Shown piece by piece: positions 1-11,293 of a stretch of DNA of 64,000 nt (position 1 is its first letter; each line of letters begins with the position of its first letter). The translations under genes and the position numbers were made by a program. The notes under the pieces are model-generated. The model saw only the letters and a list, made by a program, of their open reading frames with translations. It ran no database searches and had not been told where the DNA came from. Origin of the DNA: Ochromonas danica (lineage: Eukaryota > Sar > Chrysophyceae > Chromulinales > Chromulinaceae); assembly GCA_015146655.1 (NCBI GenBank), contig VKHL01000135.1:1-64000 (forward strand), read 5' to 3'.

Positions 1-77
<77 letters not shown>
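1..77 (+). repeat. (TG)n microsatellite, end of an intron
   Basis: An uninterrupted TG dinucleotide tract runs from the window edge to about position 77 and is followed by TTATAG, a plausible splice acceptor ending at 82. The tract is therefore read as the 3' end of an intron in the NDC1-like gene. The reading frame of repeated Cys-Val across it is a repeat artefact. Confidence 0.85.
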
Positions 78-80
<3 letters not shown>

Positions 81-82
81 AG

Positions 83-737
83 TATTGTCTATCGAGAGAA
101 GATTATATTGAAATACAATACCACAGTGAAAGAGATTCGTAAGGATGGTCTTCAATTAATTGATGAAACAGGAAGTGAATATTTCTATCCATCTGATCTT
201 GTTCTCTTTACTGCTGGAACTGTTCAATCACAGCTTGTCAAGCAACTACCTTTACCAAAGGATCGCAATGGACGAATAGTTGTTACAAAGACTCTGCAAG
301 TACAAGGTGAAGACAATGTATTTGCTTTGGGTGATTGCAGTGCTATTGATGGTGAGATTCTGCCTGCCACCGCTCAAGTGGCCATGCAACAGTCTGGTAC
401 CTTAGCAAAGAATATACTCTCTGTCTTACGAAATGATCGTAATCATGCAAGCAATACCAACAACAACACCACTACTTCTACAGGTGGTAAAGAGAAACCA
501 TTGGAGGAGTTTCGTTACATCTCTCTGGGGGAAATGCTCTCCCTAGGTGATACAAATGCTGCCATTACCAGCTTAGGAGGACTGCTGGGAGTGAAAGGTC
601 CTCTAGCAGCATTGGGTAGACGAGCAGTCTATGCTGTCCGCATGCCCACAACAAAACAAACTATCAAAGCTGCTATTACTGCAACTGCTGTCACTGCTGG
701 AAAACTAATAGCTACTGCATTTGGTAGAAGAGATTAA
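83..737 (+). CDS. NDC1-like type II NAD(P)H dehydrogenase, 3' exon only
   Basis: This is the C-terminal half of a two-dinucleotide-binding-domain flavoprotein, cut by the window edge. Visible are the end of the NAD(P)-binding domain, the FAD-binding motif NVFALGDCSAI with the following PATAQVAMQQ helix, and a tail with FRYISLGEMLSLG and AALGRRAVYAVRMPT. That tail resembles plastid/mitochondrial NDC1, the type II NAD(P)H:quinone oxidoreductase that reduces plastoquinone and acts in prenylquinone metabolism. A low-complexity Asn/Thr insert lies between the FAD motif and the tail. The exon appears to start after the acceptor TTATAG at 77-82, and the stop is at 735-737. The N-terminus and targeting signal lie outside the window, so plastid location is inferred from the family. 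A general NDH-2 or AIF-M2-like oxidoreductase is the alternative. Confidence 0.8.
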
Positions 738-837
738 TGTGGTTGTAGTTGTGAAAATGTTTTGCTTTCCCTTTAACTTTATCATATCCATTTTTGAACA
801 ACATTACTATTACCACCATCCCCACTGATGTCTTCCC

Positions 838-2715
838 TCACATTTTCAGATTGTAATAGTGCTTTGCTAATTCATACAACCAAATGGGCTCAATTCTGCT
901 AATCTCTCGTATGTAGGTATCTTTACTATGAATGACTTCATGATAGATTACCCACTCTGGAGGAGCACCAAACTTCTCAATTACAGAATTAGGATGAGGT
1001 TGAACAGCTACTTCTCCACGTAAAGTATGATATTTCCCATCATGTCCAAGTCGTGCAGCATGAGAAAAGAATCCACTCACTAAACATCTTCGTATAGTTT
1101 TATCATCTTCACCACAGGAGGATGAAAATATTTCACCTTTCTCTAAGAATTTCTTTAATAATTGTGATAAATTATATCGAATCTCTTTAGCACGTGATAA
1201 AATACGATATTGTAAACTATAAGAATCACACCAGGAAGATGAATAATTACTCTCTTGGAATTCTTGATAGATCTTTAATAACGTTAGATGATCACTACCT
1301 AAGATAGCAAAATGTTCAATATCTTTCTCCCATTTCATCTTTGCCTCTGTTGATGCTTTACCACGAAATGTAATAAATGGTGTTTCAACAGTTGTCATCG
1401 CAGCAATTGATAGCATTTCTTCACAACATCCAAAGTCAGTAGATGATAATAAACAACGTGCAACACGCGGTTCTAATGGCATTTCTGCCATTTTTGCTCC
1501 TAGACTCGTTATTTGACAATGATCATCAATAGCACCTAGACTATATAATAATTCTAAAGCAAAGATCATCGCATCAGAGGAAGGAGGTGATAAGAAATCA
1601 AAATGTAAAATATCATTAATACCCAATGCTTTCACTTGTAACACTGCCCATGAAATATCAACTCTTTGCATTTCAGCTGATGCAGTTGTTTCTAATTCAT
1701 CAAAAGATGATTCTGTCATTAAACGATAACATTTGCCTGCTTGTGTTCTTCCTGCTCGTCCAGCACGTTGTCTAGCAGCTGATTGACTAACTGGTACTGT
1801 TAATAAAGCATCAATTCCATTTCTAACATCAAAATAATTCATTTTCACAAATCCACAATCTATTACATAACGAACACCTTCAATTGTAATAGATGCTTCA
1901 GCAATATTGGTAGCTAGAACAACTTTCCTCATATTAGATGATGGAGCAGGTTGAAAGACTTGTAACTGGTTATGATGAGGTAATGAGCTATGCAGAGGAA
2001 GGAAGTAGAGACTATCACCTTCATAACGGTCATTTAGCATAGCAATGACAGTATCAATCTCTTCTGATCCTGGTAGAAAGACTAAAATATCTCCTAATTC
2101 TTCATATTTATGTATGTTTAAGATCGTCTCAACAGATGTAGTGAGATAGTTACGACATGGTTCTTGTAAATAGAGAATATCAACAGGATGTTGTCGACCT
2201 TGTATTGACATGATCTTAACAGTATCTTGACTACAATCTGATGGGTTAGGATTACTCTCAAAGAATGTCTTAAATGCCATCGCATCCATGGTAGCAGATG
2301 TTATAATAAGACGAAGATGATTACCATTACCATTGCCTTCACGTTTACGTTGAATCTTCTTTAATAATCCTAAGAGAATATCAGAATGTAACGTACGTTG
2401 ATGTGCTTCATCAATAATGATTACACTATATTTAGAGAGGAGAGGGTCTGTCATAGTCTCTCGTAGTAATACTCCATCAGTATAGTATTTGATGACTGTC
2501 TGGTCAGAGCAGCGGAAGTCAAAGCGAATACCATATCCTACTGTTTGTCCTAGTTGACAACCTAATTCCTCAGCTACACGTGAAGCTACAGTGACAGTGG
2601 CGATACGACGAGGTTGAGTACAGACTACAGCATAGCCTTTAGTCCATCCTGCTTCATGTAGATAGAGAGGTAGTTGAGTGCTCTTTCCACAACCCGTTTC
2701 TGATGATATGGAACG

Positions 2716-2746
<31 letters not shown>

Positions 2747-2753
2747 ACACACA

Positions 2754-2785
<32 letters not shown>

Positions 2786-2790
2786 TACAC

Positions 2791-2821
<31 letters not shown>

Positions 2822-3154
2822 TACACACACACATACACACACACACACACACACAGGGTAGTTAGTAAAAGGCAAGGGGTAACAGTGTGGAGGTCAATCT
2901 AATAGGACAAGGCAAAGGGACAAAGACGAACCTCCTAAGAGCACTAAAGTGCGATAATTCTCTATTGCATAGAGAATCTCTTTCTTCACACGGAAGATTG
3001 GCAGAAGTTCTCGTTGTTGACGAAGAGCTAAATGTTTATGTCTATTTAAGATAAGATTACTGCCATTACCTTCTCCAGAATATTCTCGTTCTGAAGAGAG
3101 TTGAGGTCGTAGAAATTGAGTCATTAGACTAGCTTGCAATTCGATTATCATCAC
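838..3154 (-). CDS. DHX35: DEAH-box RNA helicase, DHX35 type
   Basis: Two exons (3154..2932 and 2699..838) join in frame to about 694 residues, close to the usual DHX35 length. The join rebuilds the Walker A motif GETGCGKST, whose GE is split by the intron. Other motifs are TQPRR (Ia), DEAH (II, in [11 protein letters not shown]), SAT (III), the [12 protein letters not shown] region (V) and QRAGRAGR (VI). HA2 and OB-fold domains follow, ending in an [16 protein letters not shown]-type tail. DHX35 is an ATP-dependent RNA helicase found in late spliceosomal complexes in the nucleus. The 232-bp intron holds a long (TG)n tract on the sense strand. In-frame ATGs are at 3154, 3151 and 3124; the last gives [10 protein letters not shown], which fits homologue N-termini best. 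The gene is divergent from the coiled-coil gene at 3360. Confidence 0.93.
2716..2853. repeat. Interrupted (CA)n/(TG)n microsatellite in DHX35 intron
   Basis: About 138 bp of CA dinucleotides on the plus strand, with scattered CATA interruptions, lie in the DHX35 intron. On the coding strand the tract reads TG and ends about 16 nt before the splice acceptor at 2700. The Cys-Val and His-Thr frames it produces on both strands are artefacts. Confidence 0.95.
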
Positions 3155-3159
3155 TCGAG

Positions 3160-3275
3160 ATCGAGTTTCTCTTAAGTTAATAAACGCGCTTTACTAAATA
3201 AGACGTTTAATCGGTCTAACTTAGTTAAGTTGAGAAACGCGTTTGACCCCAAAAGACGTTTCACAGGTTAAACTG
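3160..3275. promoter_or_regulatory. Divergent promoter with TTAAGTTAA and ACGCG-type motifs
   Basis: This lies between the DHX35 start (-) and the coiled-coil gene start (+). It contains CTTAAGTTAATAAACGCG at 3171-3188, TTAGTTAAG at 3221-3229 followed by GAGAAACGCGTTT at 3232-3244, and two AAGACGTTT-like copies near 3201 and 3254. The same TTAAGTTAA plus ACGCGT pairing recurs at 6020-6115 and 55262-55310, so it is read as a shared bidirectional promoter element. ACGCGT is the core of the yeast MluI cell-cycle box; equivalence here is inference. Confidence 0.5.
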
Positions 3276-3359
3276 CTGATGTTCTCTCTGCTGTCTTGTC
3301 ATATCATCATCAGAACTTGAATATGTTGTATGGAGTAGTTAATAATAGTGCAATTAGAA

Positions 3360-4637
3360 ATGAATAATATTGAAGAGAAACAACGTCAAGCTCATGAAAA
3401 ACTAAGAATTGATCATATTAAAACATTAGAAGAATTAGCACGATATAAAACAGAAAATGAAAATCTTCATCAACAACTGAAATTCAGTATTCCCATCACC
3501 GATGAAACTGAAGAAGAAGTAGAAGAAGATCGTGGTGGAGTATCTTCTTCTTCAGTTTCTGATCCTATTTCAGTTCCTAACACCACTTGTTCTCTCATTG
3601 ACTATGTGGAGAAGTTGAGAGCGAAGGATAAAGAGATCTCAGAATTGAAATCTGCTATGAGAAGGAAGAAGAATAGCATAGATGAAGAAGAAGAGAATCA
3701 AAGGCAAAGCAGTCAACAAAGTCGTTTAGTTGAAGATTTATCTGTTCAATTACAAAAGATGTTTCAACGAGAAAAGGAACTACAAGGTCAAGTCATTCAA
3801 TTACAGAGTCAGATTGCCTCTGTCACTACAGTGAGAGATAGTCAACGACTGACAATAGAAGATGAAATGACTCAGTTACGATCACAACTGTCAGTCTGTC
3901 AAGAGGCTAAGGTGAGGGTAGAGACTATGGAGGAAGAGAATGCCTCACTAAGGAGTCAGTTAGCTGTCCAGTCCTCACTGGCAGAAAGTCGAGCCAAGGA
4001 CATCCTCCTCCTCACAGAAGAAAAGGATAAACTTGGTGTTGAAATAACTCAACTGACATTTCAATTAAAAGATTTAGTGGAGTTGAGGAAAACTTGTTTT
4101 CAATGTGAAAGCAAGCAATCTCTCATACTATCTCAATGTGAGACTATTGAGAGATTGAGAAAAGAAGTGGATAATTGTCGAATGACTATTAAACGTCTAG
4201 AGTCTCCTTCTCCTAAAAGAGAAGAATCTTCTACACCCCCTACCTTCCATGATTCAGACACAGAAGGTGAGGAGGCGACGACCAAACCTTCATCCTTTTG
4301 TATGTTACTCCAAGGCAAAGTCTCCTCCAATCAAGAGACTTCATCCAGTAAAATAAATGAAGAGCGAAAGAATCCCGCTGATGATGAAAACTCTGTTAAC
4401 ATGGCGGCCACCATGAATGTGCGCTTTCAAGAATTCATTCGTCTGAAGCGAGAAAATCAAGAACTCAAATTGAGGCTTGCCGATCTTAACTCTTCTGGTG
4501 GATTTCCTAGTCCCAAACAAGTCGTCTTAACTGACGATTCTCAATCACTTTCAATCTCTCTTCGCAAACAAAGAAGCTCGACTTTGTTGCGTAAGAATAA
4601 TACTTCTGCACGTCTTGCCCCCATCGGCAACAGATGA
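3360..4637 (+). CDS. Coiled-coil protein of unknown function
   Basis: A single open frame of 425 residues starts at the first ATG (3360); the frame is open a little further upstream but without ATG. The sequence is almost wholly heptad-like coiled coil: Glu/Lys/Gln-rich helices at about residues 1-45, 80-280 and 350-385. Acidic and Ser-rich linkers lie near residues 50-75 and 280-310, and a basic tail ends in ARLAPIGNR. There is no membrane segment or catalytic motif. A 5' exon cannot be excluded because AATAATAG just upstream (about 3341-3348) could be a splice acceptor. I do not recognise the family; cytoskeletal or centrosomal scaffolds look like this, but so do many unrelated proteins. 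It shares a short divergent promoter with DHX35. Confidence 0.7.
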   Translation: MNNIEEKQRQAHEKLRIDHIKTLEELARYKTENENLHQQLKFSIPITDETEEEVEEDRGGVSSSSVSDPISVPNTTCSLIDYVEKLRAKDKEISELKSAMRRKKNSIDEEEENQRQSSQQSRLVEDLSVQLQKMFQREKELQGQVIQLQSQIASVTTVRDSQRLTIEDEMTQLRSQLSVCQEAKVRVETMEEENASLRSQLAVQSSLAESRAKDILLLTEEKDKLGVEITQLTFQLKDLVELRKTCFQCESKQSLILSQCETIERLRKEVDNCRMTIKRLESPSPKREESSTPPTFHDSDTEGEEATTKPSSFCMLLQGKVSSNQETSSSKINEERKNPADDENSVNMAATMNVRFQEFIRLKRENQELKLRLADLNSSGGFPSPKQVVLTDDSQSLSISLRKQRSSTLLRKNNTSARLAPIGNR

Positions 4638-4979
4638 ACCGCTTGTCCGCAGTCTGTTGGCGGGTTGATTATCATTGGCTGTGCCCTTTTGTTTGTTTTC
4701 TGAAAGTACATTGTCAATTGGCAGTGCCATTTTTTTGTGAAAGTACATTTGACGTTTTTCTGTCTCGATCTAGTCTCATGATTGTTGATCATTGTTCTGG
4801 TCATGATCGATAGTTTTATCAACTTCCATTTTGCTTTGTTTCAAGTTGATCGTTCCTGTCAGAGGGAAGAAAGAAAGTACTCTGTAGTTTCACTTCTTCA
4901 TTCTGCTTATTATATACAATGAGTGAGTTTAATATGATATGATGTGTAATTTTCAAGTGTCGAGTAAGTATTTCTAGTT
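4638..4979. other. Convergent intergenic spacer
   Basis: The 3' flanks of two convergent genes meet here. Small open frames on the minus strand overlap the end of the coiled-coil gene and have no protein-like features. I see no RNA gene or repeat. Confidence 0.6.
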
Positions 4980-5963
4980 CTATCGCTTCGTTCCTGTTCG
5001 CTGTCGCTCCTGCTCGAGCATCATCGATCTCGCTGCAATAGAGAGCGACTTTGAGTTTTGAGCTTTGACTGTGGACTGGAAGTGTTGGATGTCAACATAG
5101 CTCCCTCCCAGCTGGACTTGTCCGAGCTTCAGATAGGAAGTAGACGTGGCAGGCGCTAGGACATTGTCTTCTTCCACCAAGTGACGAACCTGAGGCTGCA
5201 GATACTTCCATCGACTACGCATTGTGTTATAATGATCCCACTTAGGAGTGAAGGAAGGAGTATTTCCCAGCATATAGATATCGGTTTTAGTCATGGACTG
5301 CTGCTGTAGTGCAGCTGATGACAAGGCAGAGGAAGAAGAAGAAGACAATCCCCCCGTTAGCTGATGATGTTTCTTCTTCTGTATTTGTTGTTGTGATGAT
5401 GAAGATGATGCAAGGGGTAATAAATGAGAAGGGTTAGGTGAGTGTATAGTCTGAAAGACATCTTGTTCATCTTCCACCAGACTGACTCCATTCATTAGCC
5501 TTGACAAGATGTCTGCTCGTTTTCGTTGAGTTAAGATCAAAGCAGGAGAAAGTGATGCCTTCCGTCGATCACGAGCTAGTTCTTCACGAATCATATGATT
5601 GGCTAGACGTCCAACTTGTCTTGGAGAAACAACAACATTTCCTACCCCACCACTAACACTGCCACTGACACCAGCACCAACACTAACATTAGCATTAGTG
5701 TTAGTTGTGGTTGTTAGGTTGGTCGTTTGGACAGTGTCTAAGAGAGAAGAAGAGTTGAGCAGATAAGCCATAACAGCTTCTGGATTTTCTTCTTTTCGTA
5801 GATTGTCTAACATACTCACACATTGAGAGCGACAAGCTTGATCAAAAGCGACCTTATCTCGAACATGACAACCATGGCGTTCTAACCAAGTCAATAAATC
5901 ATCTTCAAAGCGCTTATGCTTGGCTTCTAAACTTGTAGTTGAAGAAGTTGAATTTAATGCCAT
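4980..5963 (-). CDS. Unknown protein with LisH-like N-terminal helix region
   Basis: An open frame of 327 residues starts at the ATG at 5963 (MALNSTSS); the frame extends slightly upstream without ATG. The first 75 residues form a predicted helical segment with FEDDLLTWLERHGCHV and PEAVMAYLLNSS, somewhat like short dimerisation motifs. Low-complexity Thr/Asn/Val/Gly then Ser/Gln stretches follow at about 80-215. A conserved-looking block near 225-300 includes PKWDHYNTMRSRWKYLQPQ and KLGQVQLGGSYVDI, and the tail is basic. There is no signal peptide or membrane segment. I do not recognise the family. It is divergent from the MESD-like gene across a motif-rich promoter. Confidence 0.65.
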   Translation of the reverse strand: MALNSTSSTTSLEAKHKRFEDDLLTWLERHGCHVRDKVAFDQACRSQCVSMLDNLRKEENPEAVMAYLLNSSSLLDTVQTTNLTTTTNTNANVSVGAGVSGSVSGGVGNVVVSPRQVGRLANHMIREELARDRRKASLSPALILTQRKRADILSRLMNGVSLVEDEQDVFQTIHSPNPSHLLPLASSSSSQQQIQKKKHHQLTGGLSSSSSSALSSAALQQQSMTKTDIYMLGNTPSFTPKWDHYNTMRSRWKYLQPQVRHLVEEDNVLAPATSTSYLKLGQVQLGGSYVDIQHFQSTVKAQNSKSLSIAARSMMLEQERQRTGTKR

Positions 5964-6019
5964 CTCATTCTCCAAATCTCATCATCCAATCTCATCATCA
6001 CACCAATCCCCACGAAACG

Positions 6020-6115
6020 GACGTTAACTTAACTTACTCCAGCCCTGTTAAGTTAAGTTAAGCTACGTTAAGTTAAGTTATGATAAGTTAACAAACGCGT
6101 TAATGATATAAACGT
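6020..6115. promoter_or_regulatory. Divergent promoter with repeated TTAAGTTAA and ACGCGTT
   Basis: Between the genes starting at 5963 (-) and 6232 (+), the sequence carries GTTAACTTAACTT (6023-6035), GTTAAGTTAAGTTAAG (6047-6062), CGTTAAGTTAAGTT (6066-6079), ATAAGTTAAC (6083-6092) and AAACGCGTTAA (6093-6103). It is the densest cluster of this motif in the window and is partly palindromic, as expected of a bidirectional element. Confidence 0.55.
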
Positions 6116-6231
6116 GTTTGTCTTCCACAGTGTTTCCAGAACATGTTCGGTCATAACAAAGAGTGATTTGATTGAACAAGATCCATCTAGTAACACTACT
6201 ACTACCACTGCTACTACTACTATACTCAAAG

Positions 6232-6966
6232 ATGAACAAGATCTCTATTTGCTTGTTTCTCTTAGTTCTTCTATGTCTCTGCTCTGTCATTATTCATGGA
6301 ATAGAAAGTTCTGAGAAAACTCCTAAAAACAACAACAAAAATAATAAAAAATCAACAACTACTAAGAAACAAGGAAAGAAGAACGAACAGTCAACCTCTA
6401 CCACTACTACTACTACAGAGAATAAGAATAAGAAGCAGAAACAAGATAAGAACTGGCAGAAGATCAACTACATGGACGTGGAGAAAGGCTGGGAGGAAGG
6501 CGATGCTGAGGAAGAGCTGGAGAATGACTTCGACCACAATCGAAAGATCTTAGAGAAGAAGAGGCCTAAGATAGACCTTAACGATGGGAATGCTATTCGT
6601 TCAGCATATAATCAAGATCCTTTCCTCTTTGGTGGTGGAGGAGGCGGTATGATGGTCTTTGTTGATTTACATCCTACCCAACCTGATGGCTCTCCCTGGA
6701 CTAAGAAAGATGTTGACTTCATTAGTAAGAAGTTTGCTTCTATGCTAAGGTCAGATGGAATCACAGCCACTGTCTTCAATATTGAAGAACATCGTCTTCT
6801 CTTGAACTTGGACAAGAGTTGGAACACGAAGAATACTCTCAAGTTCTTGTCTAAGCAGAGAGAAGTTGATTCCATCACTGCTAACTCGAAGACATACAAG
6901 CCAAAGGAGTTCTTACAGAGTATTGGTGAGGCAGATGATGATGATGATGAAGATGATGAGCTGTAA
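6232..6966 (+). CDS. MESD-like ER chaperone
   Basis: The 244-residue product begins with a strong signal peptide (MNKISICLFLLVLLCLCSV). A Lys/Asn/Thr-rich linker follows, then a block with NYMDVEKGWEEGDAEEEL and a C-terminal domain of about 90 residues (MMVFVDLHP, RLLLNLDKSWNTKNTLKFL, SKTYKPKE), and an acidic Asp tail. The order and spacing match the MESD family, ER-lumen chaperones that assist folding of LDL-receptor-type beta-propeller/EGF modules in animals. The animal-type ER-retention tail (REDL-like) is replaced here by a run of Asp ending DDEL, which may itself act as a retention signal (KDEL-like). The ATG at 6232 is preferred because it begins the signal peptide directly. The client protein in an alga is unknown. 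Confidence 0.75.
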   Translation: MNKISICLFLLVLLCLCSVIIHGIESSEKTPKNNNKNNKKSTTTKKQGKKNEQSTSTTTTTTENKNKKQKQDKNWQKINYMDVEKGWEEGDAEEELENDFDHNRKILEKKRPKIDLNDGNAIRSAYNQDPFLFGGGGGGMMVFVDLHPTQPDGSPWTKKDVDFISKKFASMLRSDGITATVFNIEEHRLLLNLDKSWNTKNTLKFLSKQREVDSITANSKTYKPKEFLQSIGEADDDDDEDDEL

Positions 6967-7092
6967 TGAAGACTAGCAGGTGTTATAGTACAGTAGTTAT
7001 AGTGTAACGAAGCAGTAGTGTTGTTGTAATGATAATAACAGATAACAATTATTGACCACCATTGAGAAGAGATGAGAGGTGTTGCAGTGTTG

Positions 7093-10000
7093 TTAGGCCA
7101 GGGAAGGAGGAGAGTTAGAAGCACTACCACCTGGCGTACTACCCGCTATGCTACCACCACCGCCACCATTGTTACCACTGCCACCAGTTGATGTGTTGTT
7201 AGTTGCTCCAGAGGCAGCAGGAGGAGAAGCTGAGACAGCCGAGAGAGGTGATCCTGTGGCAGTCTGTGTGGCAGACAATGTCGCCATTTCACTTTGCATC
7301 CTATACAATGAAGAAGAAGGAGAAGAATACCATAGTAAGCAACATGCTGTTAGTAGATAATAGTCTAGCAGTAGCAGGGGAAGAAGAAGACTGACCGTTG
7401 GAGATGAATATCTTTAGTAGCTGCTTCAACACGAGCAGTTTCCACTAGTTTGACTAAATCAGCACAACGTTGTCGTTCAATTTCTAAGACAGCTTTAACA
7501 CTATCCCGTTCACGTTCTACACTTGTCAGACGTGTTGTTAATAACTTACTACTCTCTTGAGCAGAAGCAGCACGTTTCATTACAATAGCTAATCGTTCAT
7601 TTAACATCACATTGGATTGTTTACATCCATGTAATTCTTGTATTAAACGACGATTATCAGCTTCAATACTTTCTAATCGTCTTTGTAATAATACAATTTG
7701 ATCATTACAATGTAATAATTGTGTTTCTAATTGTATACGTTGATTAGCTTGTTGTTGTAACGAATGACTTTGTGTATCTAAGATATGTTGACTTTCTTGT
7801 AATTGTTGTGATAAACTATAAGCACTATCAACACCTTGACGATGTTGATTTGTCATCATTTTCATATCATCTTCTAATTGATTTTTATCTTGTAATAGAC
7901 TCTTATAATGTTCTAATAGGTCATGTTTTTCTAATTCTAATATTTTCTTTTCTTCTTCATATTGTCGTAAACGTTGTTGTTGTTCACGTTGAATTATTTT
8001 CATTTTTTCATATTCTTCATGTAAATTAACTAATGTATTATTTAATATTTGATTTTCTTTTGTCATTAATAATAAATCTTCATTACTATGAGAGATATTA
8101 ATCATCTTTTGTTGTAATGATTCTTTTAATGTTTTATATTGTCCTTCTATATTATTACATTTACTTTCAAATAATGCAATTGTATTAATTTTTGATGATA
8201 ATTCTTTCTTTAACTTCTCTTCTTTCTTTACTTGAATATGTTGTTGTTCTTCTAATATCTTCACTTGTTGTTGATATTGTTTTATCTCTCTCTCATATGT
8301 TAACAACTTTTCCTCTAAAATATCAACACGATCATTTAAATCATCTTTCTCATTATCCATATTATATAATGTTTGTTTATACTTTGTTAGTTGATCTTCT
8401 AATTGATCTATACTATCCTTATATTTCTTAATCCCTTCTTCTTGATTCATATTCACTTCTTGTAATTGATGTAATGTCCTCTCCAATAACTTAATCTTAT
8501 TCATATAGAGATTTACATTTTGTGTCATACTTTGTATTAAATCTTTTAATTGATTTTGACTTTCTTCACGTTGATGATATTCTTTTTGTAATCTTTGATA
8601 ATCTTCTTCTAGACTTTGTCTTCGTTTGGATTCCATGGAATGACCATGTTGTAAATCACTCTGTGTAAGTTCCATTGATAATTGTTTCTTTCGTAAAGTT
8701 GTATAATTCTCTTGTAATGACTTATAATCATGTTTTAATTGTTGATATTGTTGTTGTAATTGTATATACATATTCTCATGATCTTGTAATTGTTGATGTT
8801 GTTTATCATAATCTTCTTGTAATGTTGTTAAGCGATCTCTTGTTAATTGATTTTCAGCAGAAAGTATAGAGATTTGTTGTTTGTATTCTTCTTCTATATG
8901 GTCATTATCAACTAGTTGTACATCTCTCTCCTTCTTCTCTCCTGCTAGTATTGTAGTCGTGTTCGAGGAAGTGTTCGAGGTAGCGCTAGTAGTGGTAGTA
9001 GAGGGAAGGCGACTTGTAGTAGTAGCAGCTGCTACTGGCCATGGACGACTTAATCGAATCATCTCAGCTTTCTTTTGCTCTAGTTCATCTTGTAACTGTA
9101 TGATCACTTTCTCTTTCTCTTCTAACTCTTCCACTAGATGATGATAATCATTTTGACTTAACACTGATTCTCGTCTTTGCTGTTGACTGTTCTGTAACAG
9201 TTGTTGATACTGTTCTTTCACCTCTAGATGGCTCTTCTCTAATATAACATATTTCTCCTGGATCTCTCTGTTCATCTTCTCCATGTCTTGCCAATCATTC
9301 ACAGTTTGTTGATGAAGTGCTGTTAGTCGTTCATGATCACGACTTAATTGAAACAACAGATTCTCTTTACTTTGTAGACTTTGTTGTAAGAAGAGATTGT
9401 CTTGTAAGATCTTCTCTAACTTCTCCGCTGTCTCTCTCTGTTGTTGCTCTACTGCTGCTGGCTGTTGCTGTTGTTGCTGTTGTGTTTGGCGAGAGAGAAG
9501 AGCTAGTCTGCTGTCTAAATCAGATGCTTGCTTGGTGAGAGATTTGTTTTGTCTGCGTAAAGTCTCAATCTCCTTGTTTAGCTCTTGGATGAGTTCTTTG
9601 TCTCCTTTCTCTTTCTCTCGACCTTTCAGAAGAGATGGTCTTCGACTAGCAGAGGAGGTAGTGGTAGTGGTAGAAGGAGGAGGAGGAGGTGGGGGAGAGG
9701 TATTGGAGAGTTGTTCTACTTGAGCTTTGAGAGTCTCCACTTCTTTCATCAAAGCAACCTTCTCACTCAACAAGCGCTGTTGATCAACACCTTTCTCTAA
9801 AGCCTCATCCAGTGCCTTCCACTCTGCACTACCTTGTAAAGGATCAGCAGAGGAAGAAGTAGGCGGACCACTTCTTCTCCAAGGAGAGTTACCACCACTC
9901 CATTGTAACAGCTAATGATCAACACAAAACAAACACAGTCATCATTATACTACAGTAACAATATAGAGGTAGGGGAGAGAGAGAGAGTAAAGCTCTCTAT

Positions 10001-11293
10001 GCTAAACTAAACTAAACTAAACTAACCTTCTTTTCAAGTGTACGCACTCGTTCAATAAGTTCTGTATTATCCTCTTTCAATGACTTGATCGTAGCATTAC
10101 GCATTGCAAGATCTGATTCAAGAGATTCAAAGGCATTCCATTTCCTTGAAATCAGAGCAAGTTGAGCTTCTCGTTGAGCTAATTGATCATTCAAGAAGTC
10201 CACTTGACTATTCAATTGATCAATAATACGCTTATTAGCTGATTGAGCAACTTCTGCACCACTGACTAGATGACTTGTTGTTGTCATATCTGCTGGAGAT
10301 TGAGCACCATCACCAATTAGTCGACCAGCTCTTGCTAACTCTTGATCACGAATAGAGATAGAAGACTTCAACTTCAGATTTTCATCAACTAGTTCTTGTA
10401 TCTTGTTATTAGCATCTTGAAGTTGTTCTTGTAACTTGATGAAGGAAGAGATTTGTGGGTCTTTAGCACGTATTGCTTCCATTTCTTCTTTAACTTGTTC
10501 CCAAGCATGTCGAGGATCTATTTGCTCTTTAGATTCTTCACGTGGTTGAGGAGGTAATCGTGAACTAATTTTAATTGAGCTACTGACAAGATGACGAGAT
10601 TTCAACACAGGATCAGTTAGACTCTCATAGGCCTACATTAGAGGTAAACAACAATCATCCTATTAGTATGACAAGAAGAGGGTAGAGGGTAGAGAGGGGG
10701 GGGACCTACATCACGAATCTCATCAATAATAAAGTCTTTAGCACGTAATTGTTCTTCACCAACTTTATTCAATAGTTTCAAGGCATTAATCTCATCATCT
10801 AAGACACGAATACGTTTAGCAAAGTTTTCACTTTCTAATCGTAAGTCTTCATTTAGTTTAATATTATCAAGATGAAGATCATGATTTTCACGAGCTAATC
10901 GTGCATTTTCTTTACGAATTGGGAAAAGTTGTGATTGAATAAGAGAAAGATCAGAGATTAATCGACTTTCACGATCTTGTAATTGTTTATAAGATTGTGT
11001 TGTTGTAACAAGATCATCTAGTAAATGAGCAACCAAATCCACCGATCTAATCAAACAAAATCATCATCACATCACATCACATTTGATACATTAAACAATA
11101 GAATAGAATGGAAACATTGCAAAGGCATATAAAATCAAATTAGACTCTTCTTAGAAGAAAGAGATAATGGATAGAATGTAGATTTGACTTACTCAACAGT
11201 AAATGTCTCTCGATACGAGAGATCAGTTAGTTTTTGTCGAATCAGTGAAAATCGTTCATTTCGATGATCGTTGTTGTTACGAGGACTTAGCAT
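7093..11293 (-). CDS. CEP135: CEP135/BLD10 centriolar coiled-coil protein
   Basis: Five exons (11293..11193, 11046..10710, 10632..10027, 9911..7396, 7300..7093) join in frame to about 1255 residues. The N-terminus, with LIRQKLTDLSYRETFTVES then VDLVAHLLDDLVTTTQSY and PIRKENARLARENHDLHLDNI, matches the conserved start of CEP135/BLD10 (LDLLGY...VESLPLVERLFSDLV; YRAENARLVRENNELH). Nearly all the rest is continuous coiled coil, very rich in Gln/Glu/Leu, ending in a Gly/Ser/Thr-rich tail encoded by the last exon. CEP135/BLD10 links the cartwheel pinheads to the microtubule triplets and is needed for centriole and basal-body assembly. Human CEP135 is about 1140 residues, so the length fits. Its presence implies a flagellate or centriole-bearing stage. 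All splice sites are GT-AG. Confidence 0.88.

Noticed and set aside
2625-2902. Cys-Val and His-Thr frames over the CA tract
   Set aside because: Produced by the dinucleotide repeat inside the DHX35 intron.
7772-9800. Many plus-strand Val/Leu/Ser-rich frames opposite CEP135
   Set aside because: Antisense shadows of Gln/Glu/Leu-rich coiled-coil codons; no starts or features of their own.
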